From Firmicutes bacterium ADurb.Bin248 (GTDB taxonomy: Bacteria > Bacillota > Clostridia > Christensenellales > CAG-138), in assembly GCA_002069725.1 (NCBI GenBank), contig MWBW01000013.1, positions 1 to 54,899 on the forward strand: DNA of 54,899 nucleotides. The letters run 5' to 3'. The number at the start of each line of letters is the position of its first letter. Positions within the stretch are counted from its first letter, which is position 1. Of the stretch, positions 8,731 through 17,050 are shown in pieces. Position numbers and translations under genes: made by a program. The notes beneath the pieces are model-generated. The model worked only from the letters and a program-made list of their open reading frames with translations. It did not search any database and had not been told where the DNA came from.

Positions 8731-10191
8731 TCAGACTTCGGCAAAAACCGACTGCAGGTGCCGACCGATATGATCGCGCAGGGCATGTATATACGACTCT
8801 TCGTTTTCGTACCAGAGGGCGTAGAGCACATCCCGGAAAACATAGTCGCCCTTTTCGTTTTTTTCGTTGAGAATCAGACCATAGGTAATGTGGATAAGCT
8901 GACGGGCGTCGTCCATCTGGAATAAGAGGGGCAGCTCACCGTCCGCTAAATCGGAAAGATCGGGGATTCTGTCCAGCTCCGTGGTGACATGGTAGTATTC
9001 TCGCGCCTTGTCAAAGGCTTCCAGCGCATAGGCATGTACCCTGCGATATAAAGCGGGATCCTTTTGCGCCACGACGCGCATAGCCTCCAGCCAGCTCGTA
9101 CCCGCGGTTTTCAAGTGAGCCCGCCGTTTTGTTATGCTGCCGAAAACAGGGAAAACCGAAAACTTGTCCGAGCCGGAATGAAGGCTCAACTTATAGCCGA
9201 AGTGTTCGGCCAACTGCTGGTGCGCTATAAGCTGCCTGGTCAGTTCCGCCAAATCCCCCCTGTAGTCAATGCCCTTTTCAAATTCCCCGCAAAAGTGCGG
9301 GGCGACGCTCGTGGGGCGGACGCCAACCTGCTCAAGCTCGTTGGCGATGACATAATGCTCACAGGGCAGAGTCCAGGCGGAAGTTTCATCAATTGAAAGT
9401 TCAAAGTCCACCCCGCCGCCTCTTTGCATGATGTGGGCATGACAGGTCTTGGCATATTCCACAGCCTCGTGGAAGGTCAGCACGATTCTTCGGAGAACGT
9501 TCCGCTCGATTTTACCGACAACGGGATGCTCCCGTTGCGAATATCGGCTTTCATAATAGGTCCGCAGGTCTTCCGGCAGGTTGCCGTAAAGTCGTTCCAC
9601 TTCAGCATCTTCCAGATGAGCAATATCCGCATGAATGTGATTGGAACAATCAAGCGTAATCATGGCGCAGCCGGCATCGAGGGCTGCGTCGATTTCCCCA
9701 ATGGTTTTCAGATGGTCTCCGTCCGCGCCGTAGCCCTTTTTATAGCCTGCCTCAAATACGCCGAAAGCGGCAGCGGCGACAATGTCCTTAAAGGTGCGGC
9801 CGGTAAGGTTCAACTCCCGCACAGACTGCTGCGCGAATACCGGGAATACGTCATACGCCGCAACGGAGGATGCGTGCCCCGGCGTGGCGATGCCCAGGCG
9901 GTCCCCCAACCCCATGGACAGGCTATCTTTCGGACAGCGGGCCGGAGCCGTATAGGGAAACAGCCGCATCAGCGCGTCCGCATTTTCCCGATTCGGGCTG
10001 CAGAGCAGCATACCGTCTGCACGCTCGCCCGCAAAATCGCCCGCCCGTTTTCCGCTTACGGCCAACAGCTTGCGGCTCCCCCGTACCATGGCGCAAAAGG
10101 TTTCCTCCGCCGAATCCATCGATGCGGGGTATACCGTATATCCCATGCGGCGCAGAACATCAGTCCATATACCGGCGTCTTGGTTGTTCAT
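8731..10191 (-). CDS. uxaE: D-tagaturonate 3-epimerase family protein (486 aa)
   Basis: Matches the UxaE family, which converts D-tagaturonate to D-fructuronate and so lets galacturonate enter the fructuronate-mannonate route. Recognisable segments are GLGDRLGIATPGH, FGVFEAGYKKGYGADGDHLK, TLDCSNHIHAD and the late KLSLHSGSDKFSVFP, with His/Asp/Glu residues suited to metal binding. Full length for the family. The start at 10191 follows GAGGAAGC. It sits between uxuB (77-base gap) and the uxaC fragment (46 bases), in a single minus-strand cluster. No frameshift is seen. Confidence 0.85.
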   Translation of the reverse strand: MNNQDAGIWTDVLRRMGYTVYPASMDSAEETFCAMVRGSRKLLAVSGKRAGDFAGERADGMLLCSPNRENADALMRLFPYTAPARCPKDSLSMGLGDRLGIATPGHASSVAAYDVFPVFAQQSVRELNLTGRTFKDIVAAAAFGVFEAGYKKGYGADGDHLKTIGEIDAALDAGCAMITLDCSNHIHADIAHLEDAEVERLYGNLPEDLRTYYESRYSQREHPVVGKIERNVLRRIVLTFHEAVEYAKTCHAHIMQRGGGVDFELSIDETSAWTLPCEHYVIANELEQVGVRPTSVAPHFCGEFEKGIDYRGDLAELTRQLIAHQQLAEHFGYKLSLHSGSDKFSVFPVFGSITKRRAHLKTAGTSWLEAMRVVAQKDPALYRRVHAYALEAFDKAREYYHVTTELDRIPDLSDLADGELPLLFQMDDARQLIHITYGLILNEKNEKGDYVFRDVLYALWYENEESYIHALRDHIGRHLQSVFAEV

Positions 10192-10237
10192 GCTTCTTCC
10201 TCTCTCTTTGAGTAATGTACTTTTCAGGGACAGCGAT

Positions 10238-10934
10238 CTAGAGCTTAAACTGAAAATAGCGCAGCGCATTGAAGTAGCCTATGTCCTCAACCATTCTCCC
10301 GAGCGCTTCCGTGCCGGGAGGATAGTATCCGTTTTCCACCCATTCTCCCAGGAGTGAGCAGACGATACGCCGGAAATAATCATGGCGGGGATAGGATACA
10401 AAGCTGCGGGAATCGGTCAACATCCCGATGAAGTTGCCAAGTACGCCCATGTTTGCGAGCCCGCGCAACTGCTTTCGTATGCCGTCTTCATGATCATTGA
10501 ACCACCAGGCGGAGCCTTGCTGCACCTTATTGACCGTATTCCCCGACTGGAAGCATCCGGCGATGGATTGGATCGCTTCGTTATCATTGGGGTTCAAAGA
10601 ATAAAGGATGGTTTTGGGAAGCATGCCTTCCTGTTCCATCGCGTCTAAGAATGTGGCGAGACGGGATACCGGAGCGCCATCGCCTATAGCGTCATAGCCT
10701 GTATCCGGCCCAAGGCGCTCAAACATACGGCTGTTGTTGTTGCGCATGCAGCCAAAATGCAGTTGCATGGCCCAATCCCGTTCCCGATATTCGCGCGCCG
10801 CAAAGCGCATAAAGGCGGTTATGTATTTTTGCCTGTCCTTATCGACTATAGGTTTTCCGCGAAGTCCATCCGTAAAAATTCGTTCAATCTCGCCGTCAGA
10901 AGCCGGACAGTAAGGGATATACTCCAAAGCGTGC
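10238..10934 (-). pseudogene. uxaC: 3' half of glucuronate isomerase (uxaC), 5' half deleted
   Basis: Residues from HALEYIPYCPAS to the C-terminus match the second half of UxaC, including WAMQLHFG, RNNNSRMF, LGPDTGYD, TILYSLNPND and LTDSRSFVSYPRHDYFRR. UxaC is normally about 470 residues and this piece covers about 230. The first half, which holds the N-terminal HxH metal ligands, is missing. Just upstream the sequence becomes a different gene in another frame. A TTG at 10927 could start a fragment but has no ribosome binding site. The piece cannot be a working isomerase unless another copy exists elsewhere. Confidence 0.85.
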
Positions 10935-11184
10935 CGTTTTCCGCATCGACAACAAGAGGGAGACTGGTTATATCTGTAATGCGGTTGCTAATCCACTCCA
11001 GTTCATCCAGCGACATAATGCCAAGATCGGGATATCCGGACATGGATCTCGCCGTCAGGCCGCCGCTGAGCATAAGGCCGTTGTAGCCGCAGAGTTCCGC
11101 GGCTTTTACCGACATGCAATCAAATACGCAGGCTGCAAACACCTGTTCCGATGCAAGCTGCTCCCGAAAGCTCTTATACTTCAT
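10846..11184 (-). pseudogene. 5' fragment of an isocitrate lyase/PEP mutase-family gene
   Basis: The first ~83 residues fit the isocitrate lyase/PEP phosphomutase superfamily: FDCMSVKAAELCGYNGLML, SGGLTARSMSGYPDLG, and LPLVVDAENG, where the family goes on with a Tyr-Gly. After that Gly (about 10935) the frame reads uxaC DNA out of frame for 29 codons to a stop at 10846. The start ATG has a good ribosome binding site (AAAGGAGCGCGC). Family members are ~280-300 residues, so at least 200 are lost. In this setting the intact gene may have encoded a carboligase or lyase of sugar-acid metabolism, but the substrate cannot be told. Confidence 0.8.
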
Positions 11185-11229
11185 GCGCGCTCCTTTCCTC
11201 TTTTGAGAATCCGCTCTTATCTGGAATAT

Positions 11230-11913
11230 CTAGCAATACCCTTCAATTCCCTCAATCGCATAAACGCGCACGGGACAGGAATCAAGCCCTTTGATGTACA
11301 GCGGCGCAAAGGAGATAAAGAAAATGTCCCGCTCGAGCTCTTCCAGGTTTTTCAGGACCTCCAGGAAAGTGATGTTCTCCGCCATGCAGATGTCATGGAA
11401 CGGCTTCACATCCTCATTGCGGTTTTCAATTGATACGCCATCGCCAAACCCAACGCATTTTATCCTGTGATCGACCATCCATCGCGCTGTTTGCGCGTTG
11501 ACGAACAGGCGCTTGTCCTCTTTCGTGTTCGTTTTTTCTGTAAACGGCGCAAGTTTATAGGGCGAATCCAGAATGATAATATCGCCCTCCCGCACCTTGC
11601 CGCCAAGCAGCTTGTCCAGCATTTGCGCCGTGATATAGCTGTTGGGCTGCGCGTCGCCGATGGCGACATACACGCCGCGGCCCAAGAATGAAGTCAGCGG
11701 CAACATCGATCCGTCCGGCCAATTGTCATCGTGGTGGTAAGGAAACTCACAGTGCGTACCCAGATGACTCGTCAGATCCATTATCGTGTGGAAGTCGGGA
11801 ATCCTGCCTCCGGTATTGAATCGATACAGATGGCAACGGCGCGTCTCCACCGCCGGATCAAGATACTTTGTCAAATCGACAATGCGCAGGTTCCCGAGTG
11901 TGTAAGCGCTCAT
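11230..11913 (-). CDS. Cyclase-family metal hydrolase (kynurenine formamidase-like fold)
   Basis: A 227-residue member of the cyclase family (PF04199). Its metal-binding motif is SHLGTHCEFPYHHDD, equivalent to HxGTHxDxPxH, with DLTKYLDP near the N-terminus and a late Glu in the FLEVLKNLEEL region. Family members hydrolyse amides or lactone-like bonds, for example N-formylkynurenine or sugar-acid derivatives. In this cluster a role on a uronate-derived lactone or keto acid is possible but unproven. The start is placed at the ATG at 11913 after GGAGGAT; an upstream GTG at 11931 lacks a ribosome binding site. It ends 45 bases before the PEP-mutase fragment. Confidence 0.75.
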   Translation of the reverse strand: MSAYTLGNLRIVDLTKYLDPAVETRRCHLYRFNTGGRIPDFHTIMDLTSHLGTHCEFPYHHDDNWPDGSMLPLTSFLGRGVYVAIGDAQPNSYITAQMLDKLLGGKVREGDIIILDSPYKLAPFTEKTNTKEDKRLFVNAQTARWMVDHRIKCVGFGDGVSIENRNEDVKPFHDICMAENITFLEVLKNLEELERDIFFISFAPLYIKGLDSCPVRVYAIEGIEGYC

Positions 11914-11933
11914 AATGGCATTATCCTCCACGA

Positions 11934-12860
11934 TCAGTTAATATGATTGCGGTTCTTGTTCTCCATAGCGTGAATGAGCGACACGGCCATTTCGTGAAAG
12001 GGAACGGGAACATCCAATCTTTTTGCCGCATCGACAACAGAACCGCTGATCGTATCGACTTCGGTGTATGTGCCGTTCTTGACATCTGCATAAATCGAGG
12101 TGTAACCGTCTTTGGCGTTGGTTAGGAGCTCTTTGATATCTGCAACGATGCAATCCACGTCGAACGATGCAATACCTTCCGCATTGGCTACGGCTACCGC
12201 CTCGCGCGCCAGCTTTTCCATAAGGCTGCCAGCATACGGATCATCCAGAATGAAGCCAAGCGGCACCTGAAGCATTGCGGTGAGCACACTGGCAGAGGTG
12301 TTGAGAAACAGCTTTCTCCATATCTGCTCCTTTACCTCGTCAGAGGTCGCGCAATCGAAACCGCAGGCGGAAAAGTTTTTCGCTATGCTCCGCAGACGAT
12401 CGCTGTGACCGTCAAGCAAACCGATAAAGGTCTTTCCTCTGCCGCCATGGTTAACATGCCCATTGTCGATGATGGAACTGTTATGCTGCGTAGATCCGAT
12501 GATAACGTGATCCCGATCCGAAAACCGGAGCAGCTTCACCTCATGACCTACACCGTTTTGTAGGCTCATCAGATAGGTATCCGGCCCGATCAGGCATCTA
12601 TTTGCTTCCAAAGCGGAACACGTATACATCGCTTTGACAAAAACGAGAATCAGATCCATCTTACCCAAACTTTCAGATTCCTCCGCTGCACGGGGATAAA
12701 AGATCATATCCCCGTCCGTTTCACGAACGGCAACGCCATCGGAATTAATTTTGGTAATCCTGTCCTTATTGACGTCAATTAGCCAAACATCATTGCGCTG
12801 AGATAGGTACCCCCCAAACAGCATTCCCATTGCGCCAGCTCCAAGTATTGAAATCCTCAT
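11934..12860 (-). CDS. 2-dehydropantoate 2-reductase-like protein (308 aa)
   Basis: The N-terminal NADP-binding motif ILGAGAMGMLFG, the MSLQNGVGHE segment and the C-terminal KLFLNTSASVLTAM region are typical of the ApbA/PanE family, which reduces ketopantoate or related 2-keto acids. Full length. The start at 12860 follows GGAG. It is the promoter-proximal gene of the hexuronate cluster, 20 bases from the cyclase gene. This setting suggests a 2-keto sugar-acid substrate rather than pantothenate synthesis, so no gene symbol is given. Two LacI-type operator-like sites lie upstream. Confidence 0.75.
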   Translation of the reverse strand: MRISILGAGAMGMLFGGYLSQRNDVWLIDVNKDRITKINSDGVAVRETDGDMIFYPRAAEESESLGKMDLILVFVKAMYTCSALEANRCLIGPDTYLMSLQNGVGHEVKLLRFSDRDHVIIGSTQHNSSIIDNGHVNHGGRGKTFIGLLDGHSDRLRSIAKNFSACGFDCATSDEVKEQIWRKLFLNTSASVLTAMLQVPLGFILDDPYAGSLMEKLAREAVAVANAEGIASFDVDCIVADIKELLTNAKDGYTSIYADVKNGTYTEVDTISGSVVDAAKRLDVPVPFHEMAVSLIHAMENKNRNHIN

Positions 12861-12917
12861 TTTTTCTCCAGTGAATAATAATTTATGATACGTAAATTCG
12901 ATTATTCCAAGTATTAT

Positions 12918-12931
12918 GGTAGCGATTGCAG
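12918..12931. promoter_or_regulatory. LacI-family operator-like site 1
   Basis: TGGTAGCGATTGCA matches the LacI/CcpA-type consensus TGNAANCGNTTNCA at all but one fixed position. It lies 58 bp upstream of the ketopantoate-reductase-like gene, in an A+T-rich region likely to hold its promoter. The neighbouring LacI regulator is the obvious candidate binder; CcpA is the alternative. Confidence 0.45.
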
Positions 12932-13090
12932 TTTTTATTGATACCAATAATTATCTTATATCATATGCAGAATTAAAAAGCAATACCCTTTTATTATTTT
13001 ATTCTCCGTGATATATACGCGAAAATCAATATAAAGTATAAAATAAATGCATTCATGTTTAATAATTATAATCAAGATTTCATCATAATA

Positions 13091-13104
13091 TGAAATCGCT
13101 TGCA
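13091..13104. promoter_or_regulatory. LacI-family operator-like site 2
   Basis: TGAAATCGCTTGCA matches TGNAANCGNTTNCA at every fixed position. It lies between the 3' end of the lacI-type gene and the cluster promoter, about 160 bp upstream of site 1, a spacing that could allow looping. The rest of 12861-13172 is A+T-rich and shows no gene. Confidence 0.5.
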
Positions 13105-13172
13105 TCTATTATGCGCACGCCATCCCTAATAAGAACCGACCCGCCAATGCTTACGCGTATTTTCCGGCGCAG

Positions 13173-14168
13173 TTATGTAGATTCGCGTTCTACGATTTCC
13201 GAGCAGATCATCATCTTCTTGTTGACGTACTGACCTCTCAATACGTCCATCAGATTTCGCACCGCGGTAAGGCTTAAATCGTAGAGCATATTATCAAGCG
13301 ACGTCAGGGTAGGTATGCTGTTCTCGGCATGGAGTGAATTGTTGATGCCAACCACCGCGACGCGTTCCGGGATGGCAATTTTCATATCCGTCAGCGCGCG
13401 GATGCCGACTACAGCCAGAATGTCTTCCGCGTATATAATTCCATCAACCTCCGGATGCTCCTTCATGAGAGTGAGCGTTGCCTCATATGCGCTCCGCCTC
13501 GACTCGTCTGTCTTGACGATCACGGGGCGCGCGCCCCCCAAGTATTGCGCGAGAGCAGATTCGAATCCTTTTAGCTTGAGCAGGTTGCTCGGCGTGTACC
13601 GGTCGACAATAAACGCAAGGTACCGCCTGTTTTTTTCGGCTAATAGCCTGACGCAATTGCGCACGCCGTTCTCCTCATCCGCAATAAGGCCGTAGATGTT
13701 AGGCGCGTCGAGATACCCGTTGAGTATGATGGTCGGGGTTGTTGATAAATAGATTTGGACCGCTTTCTTGATCGCCGCCGTCTGATAGATCGACCCGATG
13801 AGGATTGCGGCGTCCACCTTGCGCTGGCTCAGCATTTTAATGTACTGGGTCTGCTCTTTTTCGTCGGTGCCGGTGTTGAGGATCAGACAGCAATATCCGT
13901 TCTTGGCCAGTTCGCGTTCGATATAGTATATGGCGTCGGTATGGTGCGTCGTTCGGATATCCGCGATGAGAAGGCCTATCATCTTTGAGGATTGCATCAC
14001 GAGCCCGCGCGCAGTTTCGTCCGGCACGTAATGGCACTCCGCCAATATCTTCAGGACATGCGCTTTCGTAGTTTTTTTAACGTTAGGCTTGTTGTTAATC
14101 ACGCGCGAAACCGTGCTGGCTGAAACGTTGGCTTTTTTCGCAATATCATAAATCGTATTCTTTTGCAC
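13173..14168 (-). CDS. LacI-family transcriptional regulator (331 aa)
   Basis: The N-terminal helix-turn-helix (TIYDIAKKANVSASTVSRVINN) is followed by the hinge region (YVPDETARGLVMQSS) and a periplasmic-binding-like sugar sensor domain. A GTG start at 14168 is chosen because GGAGG lies five bases upstream; a TTG at 14186 would put that site inside the gene. It is transcribed in the same direction as the hexuronate genes and sits upstream of them, so it probably represses them until a uronate or derivative binds. A weak promoter (CGTCAA at 14240, TTTATA at 14219 on the minus strand, 15-bp spacer) lies upstream. Confidence 0.85.
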   Translation of the reverse strand: MQKNTIYDIAKKANVSASTVSRVINNKPNVKKTTKAHVLKILAECHYVPDETARGLVMQSSKMIGLLIADIRTTHHTDAIYYIERELAKNGYCCLILNTGTDEKEQTQYIKMLSQRKVDAAILIGSIYQTAAIKKAVQIYLSTTPTIILNGYLDAPNIYGLIADEENGVRNCVRLLAEKNRRYLAFIVDRYTPSNLLKLKGFESALAQYLGGARPVIVKTDESRRSAYEATLTLMKEHPEVDGIIYAEDILAVVGIRALTDMKIAIPERVAVVGINNSLHAENSIPTLTSLDNMLYDLSLTAVRNLMDVLRGQYVNKKMMICSEIVEREST

Positions 14169-14552
14169 GTTTCCCTCCAAAGCCAATTTTGAGAGCGATG
14201 GCTGACTATACGGAATAGTTTATACGCGGATCGGATTCGCGTCAATATGGCTGCGGATCTATCTTCTATAGAACGCATCCCGTATATGTAGAGAGTAGCA
14301 AAGCAAAGAATAAAGGCCGAATTTTGAAATCGATGTCATGTCTTTGAAGTTGGACAGATAGGCGTTGGATGTCCTCATGGGAATCCGAACGGCACCTTGG
14401 CACATTATCGCACTTAACTATTGTTGACTATCCGCATGGTGGCGGCTTATGTATGAATAGTCATTTCAAAATCATTATGAAACCGACCCTCAAAATGAAC
14501 ACAGTTCCAGTTTCACTTTCATGAACGCACCCTGGAAATCCTCTCATAAGAC

Positions 14553-14638
14553 ACAAGATCAGTCATTTGACACTCTTGCTATTCTTCCTCAACAAACAAG
14601 ATCAGTCATTTGACACTCTTGCTATTCTTCCTCAACAA
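14553..14638. repeat. Tandem duplication of a 43-bp unit
   Basis: Two identical 43-bp copies (14553-14595 and 14596-14638) lie head to tail in the non-coding region 14190-14690. Each starts ACAAGATCAGTCATTTGACA. No gene is visible in that ~500-bp region on either strand. The perfect identity suggests a recent slippage event or a constrained signal. Confidence 0.85.
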
Positions 14639-14692
14639 AATTGCTCTCTCAAAATTTCCTAGATTTCCAGCCCTTTTCCGCCCCATACAACA

Positions 14693-14719
14693 AAACCCGC
14701 CTCATCCCGAAGCGGGTTT
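14693..14719 (-). terminator. Terminator of the tRNA-Met pair
   Basis: AAACCCGC (14693-14700) pairs with GCGGGTTT (14712-14719). On the minus strand the hairpin runs into a T-rich tract about 26 bases after the tRNA-Met 3' end. Confidence 0.75.
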
Positions 14720-14745
14720 CGTTGTATCAACCGATGTTGATCATG

Positions 14746-14822
14746 TGGTAGCGGCGACTGGATTCGAACCGGTGACACTTCGGGTATGAACCGAATGCTC
14801 TGGCCAACTGAGCTACGCCGCC
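14746..14822 (-). tRNA. tRNA-Met (CAT), elongator type
   Basis: A 77-base cloverleaf with a GGCGGCG acceptor 5' strand paired to CGCCGCT, a GTTCGAATC T-loop region, anticodon CAT in a TTCATAC loop, and encoded CCA. The Watson-Crick first pair (G1-C72) argues for the elongator form. A lysidine-modified Ile tRNA with the same anticodon cannot be excluded. Its 3' end faces the A+T-richer left island. Confidence 0.9.
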
Positions 14823-14827
14823 ATAGC

Positions 14828-14857
14828 TGATGCGCACATCTTGCGGTGTGCGCATCA
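14828..14857. other. Perfect 11-bp hairpin between two tRNAs
   Basis: TGATGCGCACA (14828-14838) and TGTGCGCATCA (14847-14857) form a perfect stem with an 8-base loop. It occupies almost the whole spacer between the two tRNA genes. It lacks a T-run, so a processing signal is more likely than a terminator. Confidence 0.7.
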
Positions 14858-14860
14858 ATT

Positions 14861-14936
<76 letters not shown>

Positions 14937-14961
14937 ACGCTGCCGCTTTACGGCAAAGATG

Positions 14962-14990
14962 ATAATATCACAATGAGTGTGCCGGGTCAA
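14962..14990 (-). promoter_or_regulatory. Promoter of the tRNA-fMet/tRNA-Met operon
   Basis: On the minus strand TTGACC (14985-14990) and TATTAT (14962-14967) are separated by 17 bp, 25 bases upstream of the tRNA-fMet 5' end. It lies just past the L,D-transpeptidase stop codon. Confidence 0.75.
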
Positions 14991-14997
14991 GTGTTTT

Positions 14998-15819
14998 TTA
15001 GCGCGCGATCTCGTAGCAGTCCGGCTCCGGCGTCGATTTCGGAACGAGCCGCGCGCGCAGTTGCTCGTCCGCGGGCAGTTCGTCGGTGATGGTCACGGTC
15101 GTGCCCGGGCAAAGATACAGGTAGACCCACTGCGCGTCGTCCGGCGCGAGGCGGATGCAGCCGTGCGAGGCGGGCGTGCCGAGCTTCCAGAACTCCTCCT
15201 CGATGAGCGTGCGGTCGTCCCGCTCGAGATAAGGTACGGAATGGAAATAAATCCTGTTTCTGATCTGCGCCCAATATTGCGCGTACAAATTGAAATTCAC
15301 AAAATAGGCGAAGCGCTTTTTATCCTCCCCCATTTTGAAGGTGCCGCGCGGGCTGCGGCTGGTTTCCTCTATGCCCGAGGAGCAGATCATCTCGCGCACG
15401 AGCACGGTGTAGCCGCCGTCCGCGCCGCGCTCGTAGACCATCACGGCCTGGTTGGTAAGATCGACCACGGCGAGGAATTTGTCCGGATCGGAATTGAGCT
15501 TCTCCTCCTCGGGATAGCGCCCACCCTCGCGCGTGCGCAGGCTCTTGGGCGCGAGCGGATACGCCTCGCTCCGGTACGGCGTCGGCTCCGGCGTGGGCGT
15601 CGGCTCCGGGGTCGGCTCCGGCGTGGGCGTGGGCGAAGGCGTCGGGCTGGGCCGCGGCGTCGGATCGGGCGTGGCGGCGCGCGTCACCTCGACGTAGGCC
15701 GAAGGGGAGGGCGAAGCTTCGCCCGGCGTCCGGGCGTATCCCATGCAGGCGCAAAGCAGCGCCGCACCCGCTAAAAATGCTGCGATGACAAGGCTCTTCC
15801 AAACGTCGCGAAAACTCAT
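14998..15819 (-). CDS. L,D-transpeptidase (YkuD domain) lipoprotein-like (273 aa)
   Basis: The C-terminal YkuD domain carries the catalytic SHGCIRL motif (GTPASHGCIRLAPDDA) and an upstream HSVPY. Such enzymes make 3-3 crosslinks in peptidoglycan or attach proteins to it. The N-terminus is a signal sequence ending ALLCAC, probably a lipobox with weak -2. A Pro/Thr/Ser-rich linker of about 45 residues with PTPEPTPEPTP repeats then spans the wall. The start at 15819 follows GGGAG. Its stop is near the tRNA promoter. It is divergent from the peptidoglycan-binding protein gene, a likely functional neighbour. Confidence 0.88.
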   Translation of the reverse strand: MSFRDVWKSLVIAAFLAGAALLCACMGYARTPGEASPSPSAYVEVTRAATPDPTPRPSPTPSPTPTPEPTPEPTPTPEPTPYRSEAYPLAPKSLRTREGGRYPEEEKLNSDPDKFLAVVDLTNQAVMVYERGADGGYTVLVREMICSSGIEETSRSPRGTFKMGEDKKRFAYFVNFNLYAQYWAQIRNRIYFHSVPYLERDDRTLIEEEFWKLGTPASHGCIRLAPDDAQWVYLYLCPGTTVTITDELPADEQLRARLVPKSTPEPDCYEIAR

Positions 15820-15972
15820 GCGCGGCTCCCAAACATCGTTTCAAGCTATTGTAACACAACCGGGCGGCGCGGAACAACCCGGTTTCGCGTCCCGCACCTT
15901 TGCCGCGCGGGTATCATAACTTATGTATAGATAGCGCGGTTTGTCGCGTAATAACGGCTGAGGTAGAATGAT

Positions 15973-16854
15973 ATGAGGATATTAAGACGCGGCGATACGG
16001 GCAGCGACGTGAGGGTCGCGCAAACGGCGCTCGTCCGCGCGGGCTATGATCCCGGCGCGGTCGACGGCGTGTTCGGTGCCAGAACCGAGAGCGCCGTGAT
16101 CCAGTTCCAGGGCACGGTGGGCTTGACGCAGGATGGAATCATAGGTCCCAATACATGGGCGTATCTCGAACCCTTCGCGATGGAGCCGAACCCCGAGGTG
16201 CTGCGCATCGGCAGCCGGGGCGAGATGGTGCGGGCGCTCCAGACGGCGCTCAAGGCCGCGGGCTTCGATCCGGGGGCGGTCGACGGAATATTCGGCGCAA
16301 GGACGAAGGCCGCGCTCGAGGCCTTCCAGAAGGCCAAAGGCATTCCCGTGACGGGCGTCGCCGACGCGATCACATGGCTCGTCATCGCGCCGTACATCGA
16401 CTATACGAACGTAGTGCTCCGGCGCGGCAGCACGGGCATGTATGTGATGATACTCCAGAGCGCGCTCGTCAACGCATGCTTCAATCCCGGCGTGATCGAC
16501 GGCGTATTCGGTGCGAACACGCTCGCGGCCGTGCTCGCCTTCCAGCGGGCCAAGGGCCTGACCGCGGACGGCATCGTCGGCCCCAGGACCTGGGCGGCGC
16601 TCAAGCCCTACATCACGGGCAAGGTGGTCCCCTACACGGTGAAGGCGGGCGACACGCTCTACTCCATCGCGGCGGCGTACCACACGACGGTGAGCGACAT
16701 ATTGAAGCTCAACCCCCGCGCGGACCCCAACAGGATCTACCCGGGCGAGGTGTTCTACATCCCGGTGAACAGCTGCTCCACGAATCCGGGCAACCCCGGC
16801 CCCGGCGGAGGCACGGGCGGCGGAGGCTCAGGCGGCACGAATCCGGGGTGCTGA
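15973..16854 (+). CDS. Peptidoglycan-binding protein: three PG_binding_1 repeats plus LysM (293 aa)
   Basis: Three ~70-residue PG_binding_1 repeats (roughly residues 3-70, 78-145, 150-215) carry the GAVDGVFGARTESAV-type and GIIGPNTW-type motifs. A LysM domain (YTVKAGDTLYSIAAAYHTT...YPGEVFYIPV) follows, then a Gly-rich tail (PGPGGGTGGGGSGG). No signal peptide is visible, so export may be non-classical or the protein may act in spores. No catalytic domain is present. A ribosome binding site is faint (GAGGTAGAATG), which fits the ATG at 15973. Confidence 0.88.
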   Translation: MRILRRGDTGSDVRVAQTALVRAGYDPGAVDGVFGARTESAVIQFQGTVGLTQDGIIGPNTWAYLEPFAMEPNPEVLRIGSRGEMVRALQTALKAAGFDPGAVDGIFGARTKAALEAFQKAKGIPVTGVADAITWLVIAPYIDYTNVVLRRGSTGMYVMILQSALVNACFNPGVIDGVFGANTLAAVLAFQRAKGLTADGIVGPRTWAALKPYITGKVVPYTVKAGDTLYSIAAAYHTTVSDILKLNPRADPNRIYPGEVFYIPVNSCSTNPGNPGPGGGTGGGGSGGTNPGC

Positions 16855-16895
16855 AGCAAAAAGACCGGCGTTAGACGGCAGCCGCAGAGAACCAG

Positions 16896-16927
16896 GGGCT
16901 GCATCGCAGAAGAACGCGATGCAGCCC
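16896..16927 (+). terminator. Hairpin after the PG_binding/LysM gene
   Basis: GGGCTGCATCGC (16896-16907) pairs with GCGATGCAGCCC (16916-16927), a perfect 12-bp stem with an 8-base loop, followed by a weak T-containing tract. The rest of 16855-17050 shows no gene. Confidence 0.6.
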
Positions 16928-17050
16928 GTAGTTTGCGGCCTGAATGGGAAAACGCATCCCGCCTGCCGGCAAATTGGAAGCTGTCCCTGATTCCTTGGTT
17001 TCGGACGATACCCGGATTCCGCCGATCTTCACCATTGCCCCCGTTTTTGG

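Noticed and set aside
15580..15680. A tandem DNA repeat in the L,D-transpeptidase gene
   Set aside because: It encodes an ordinary Pro/Thr-rich wall-spanning linker (PTPEP repeats), which explains the repetition.
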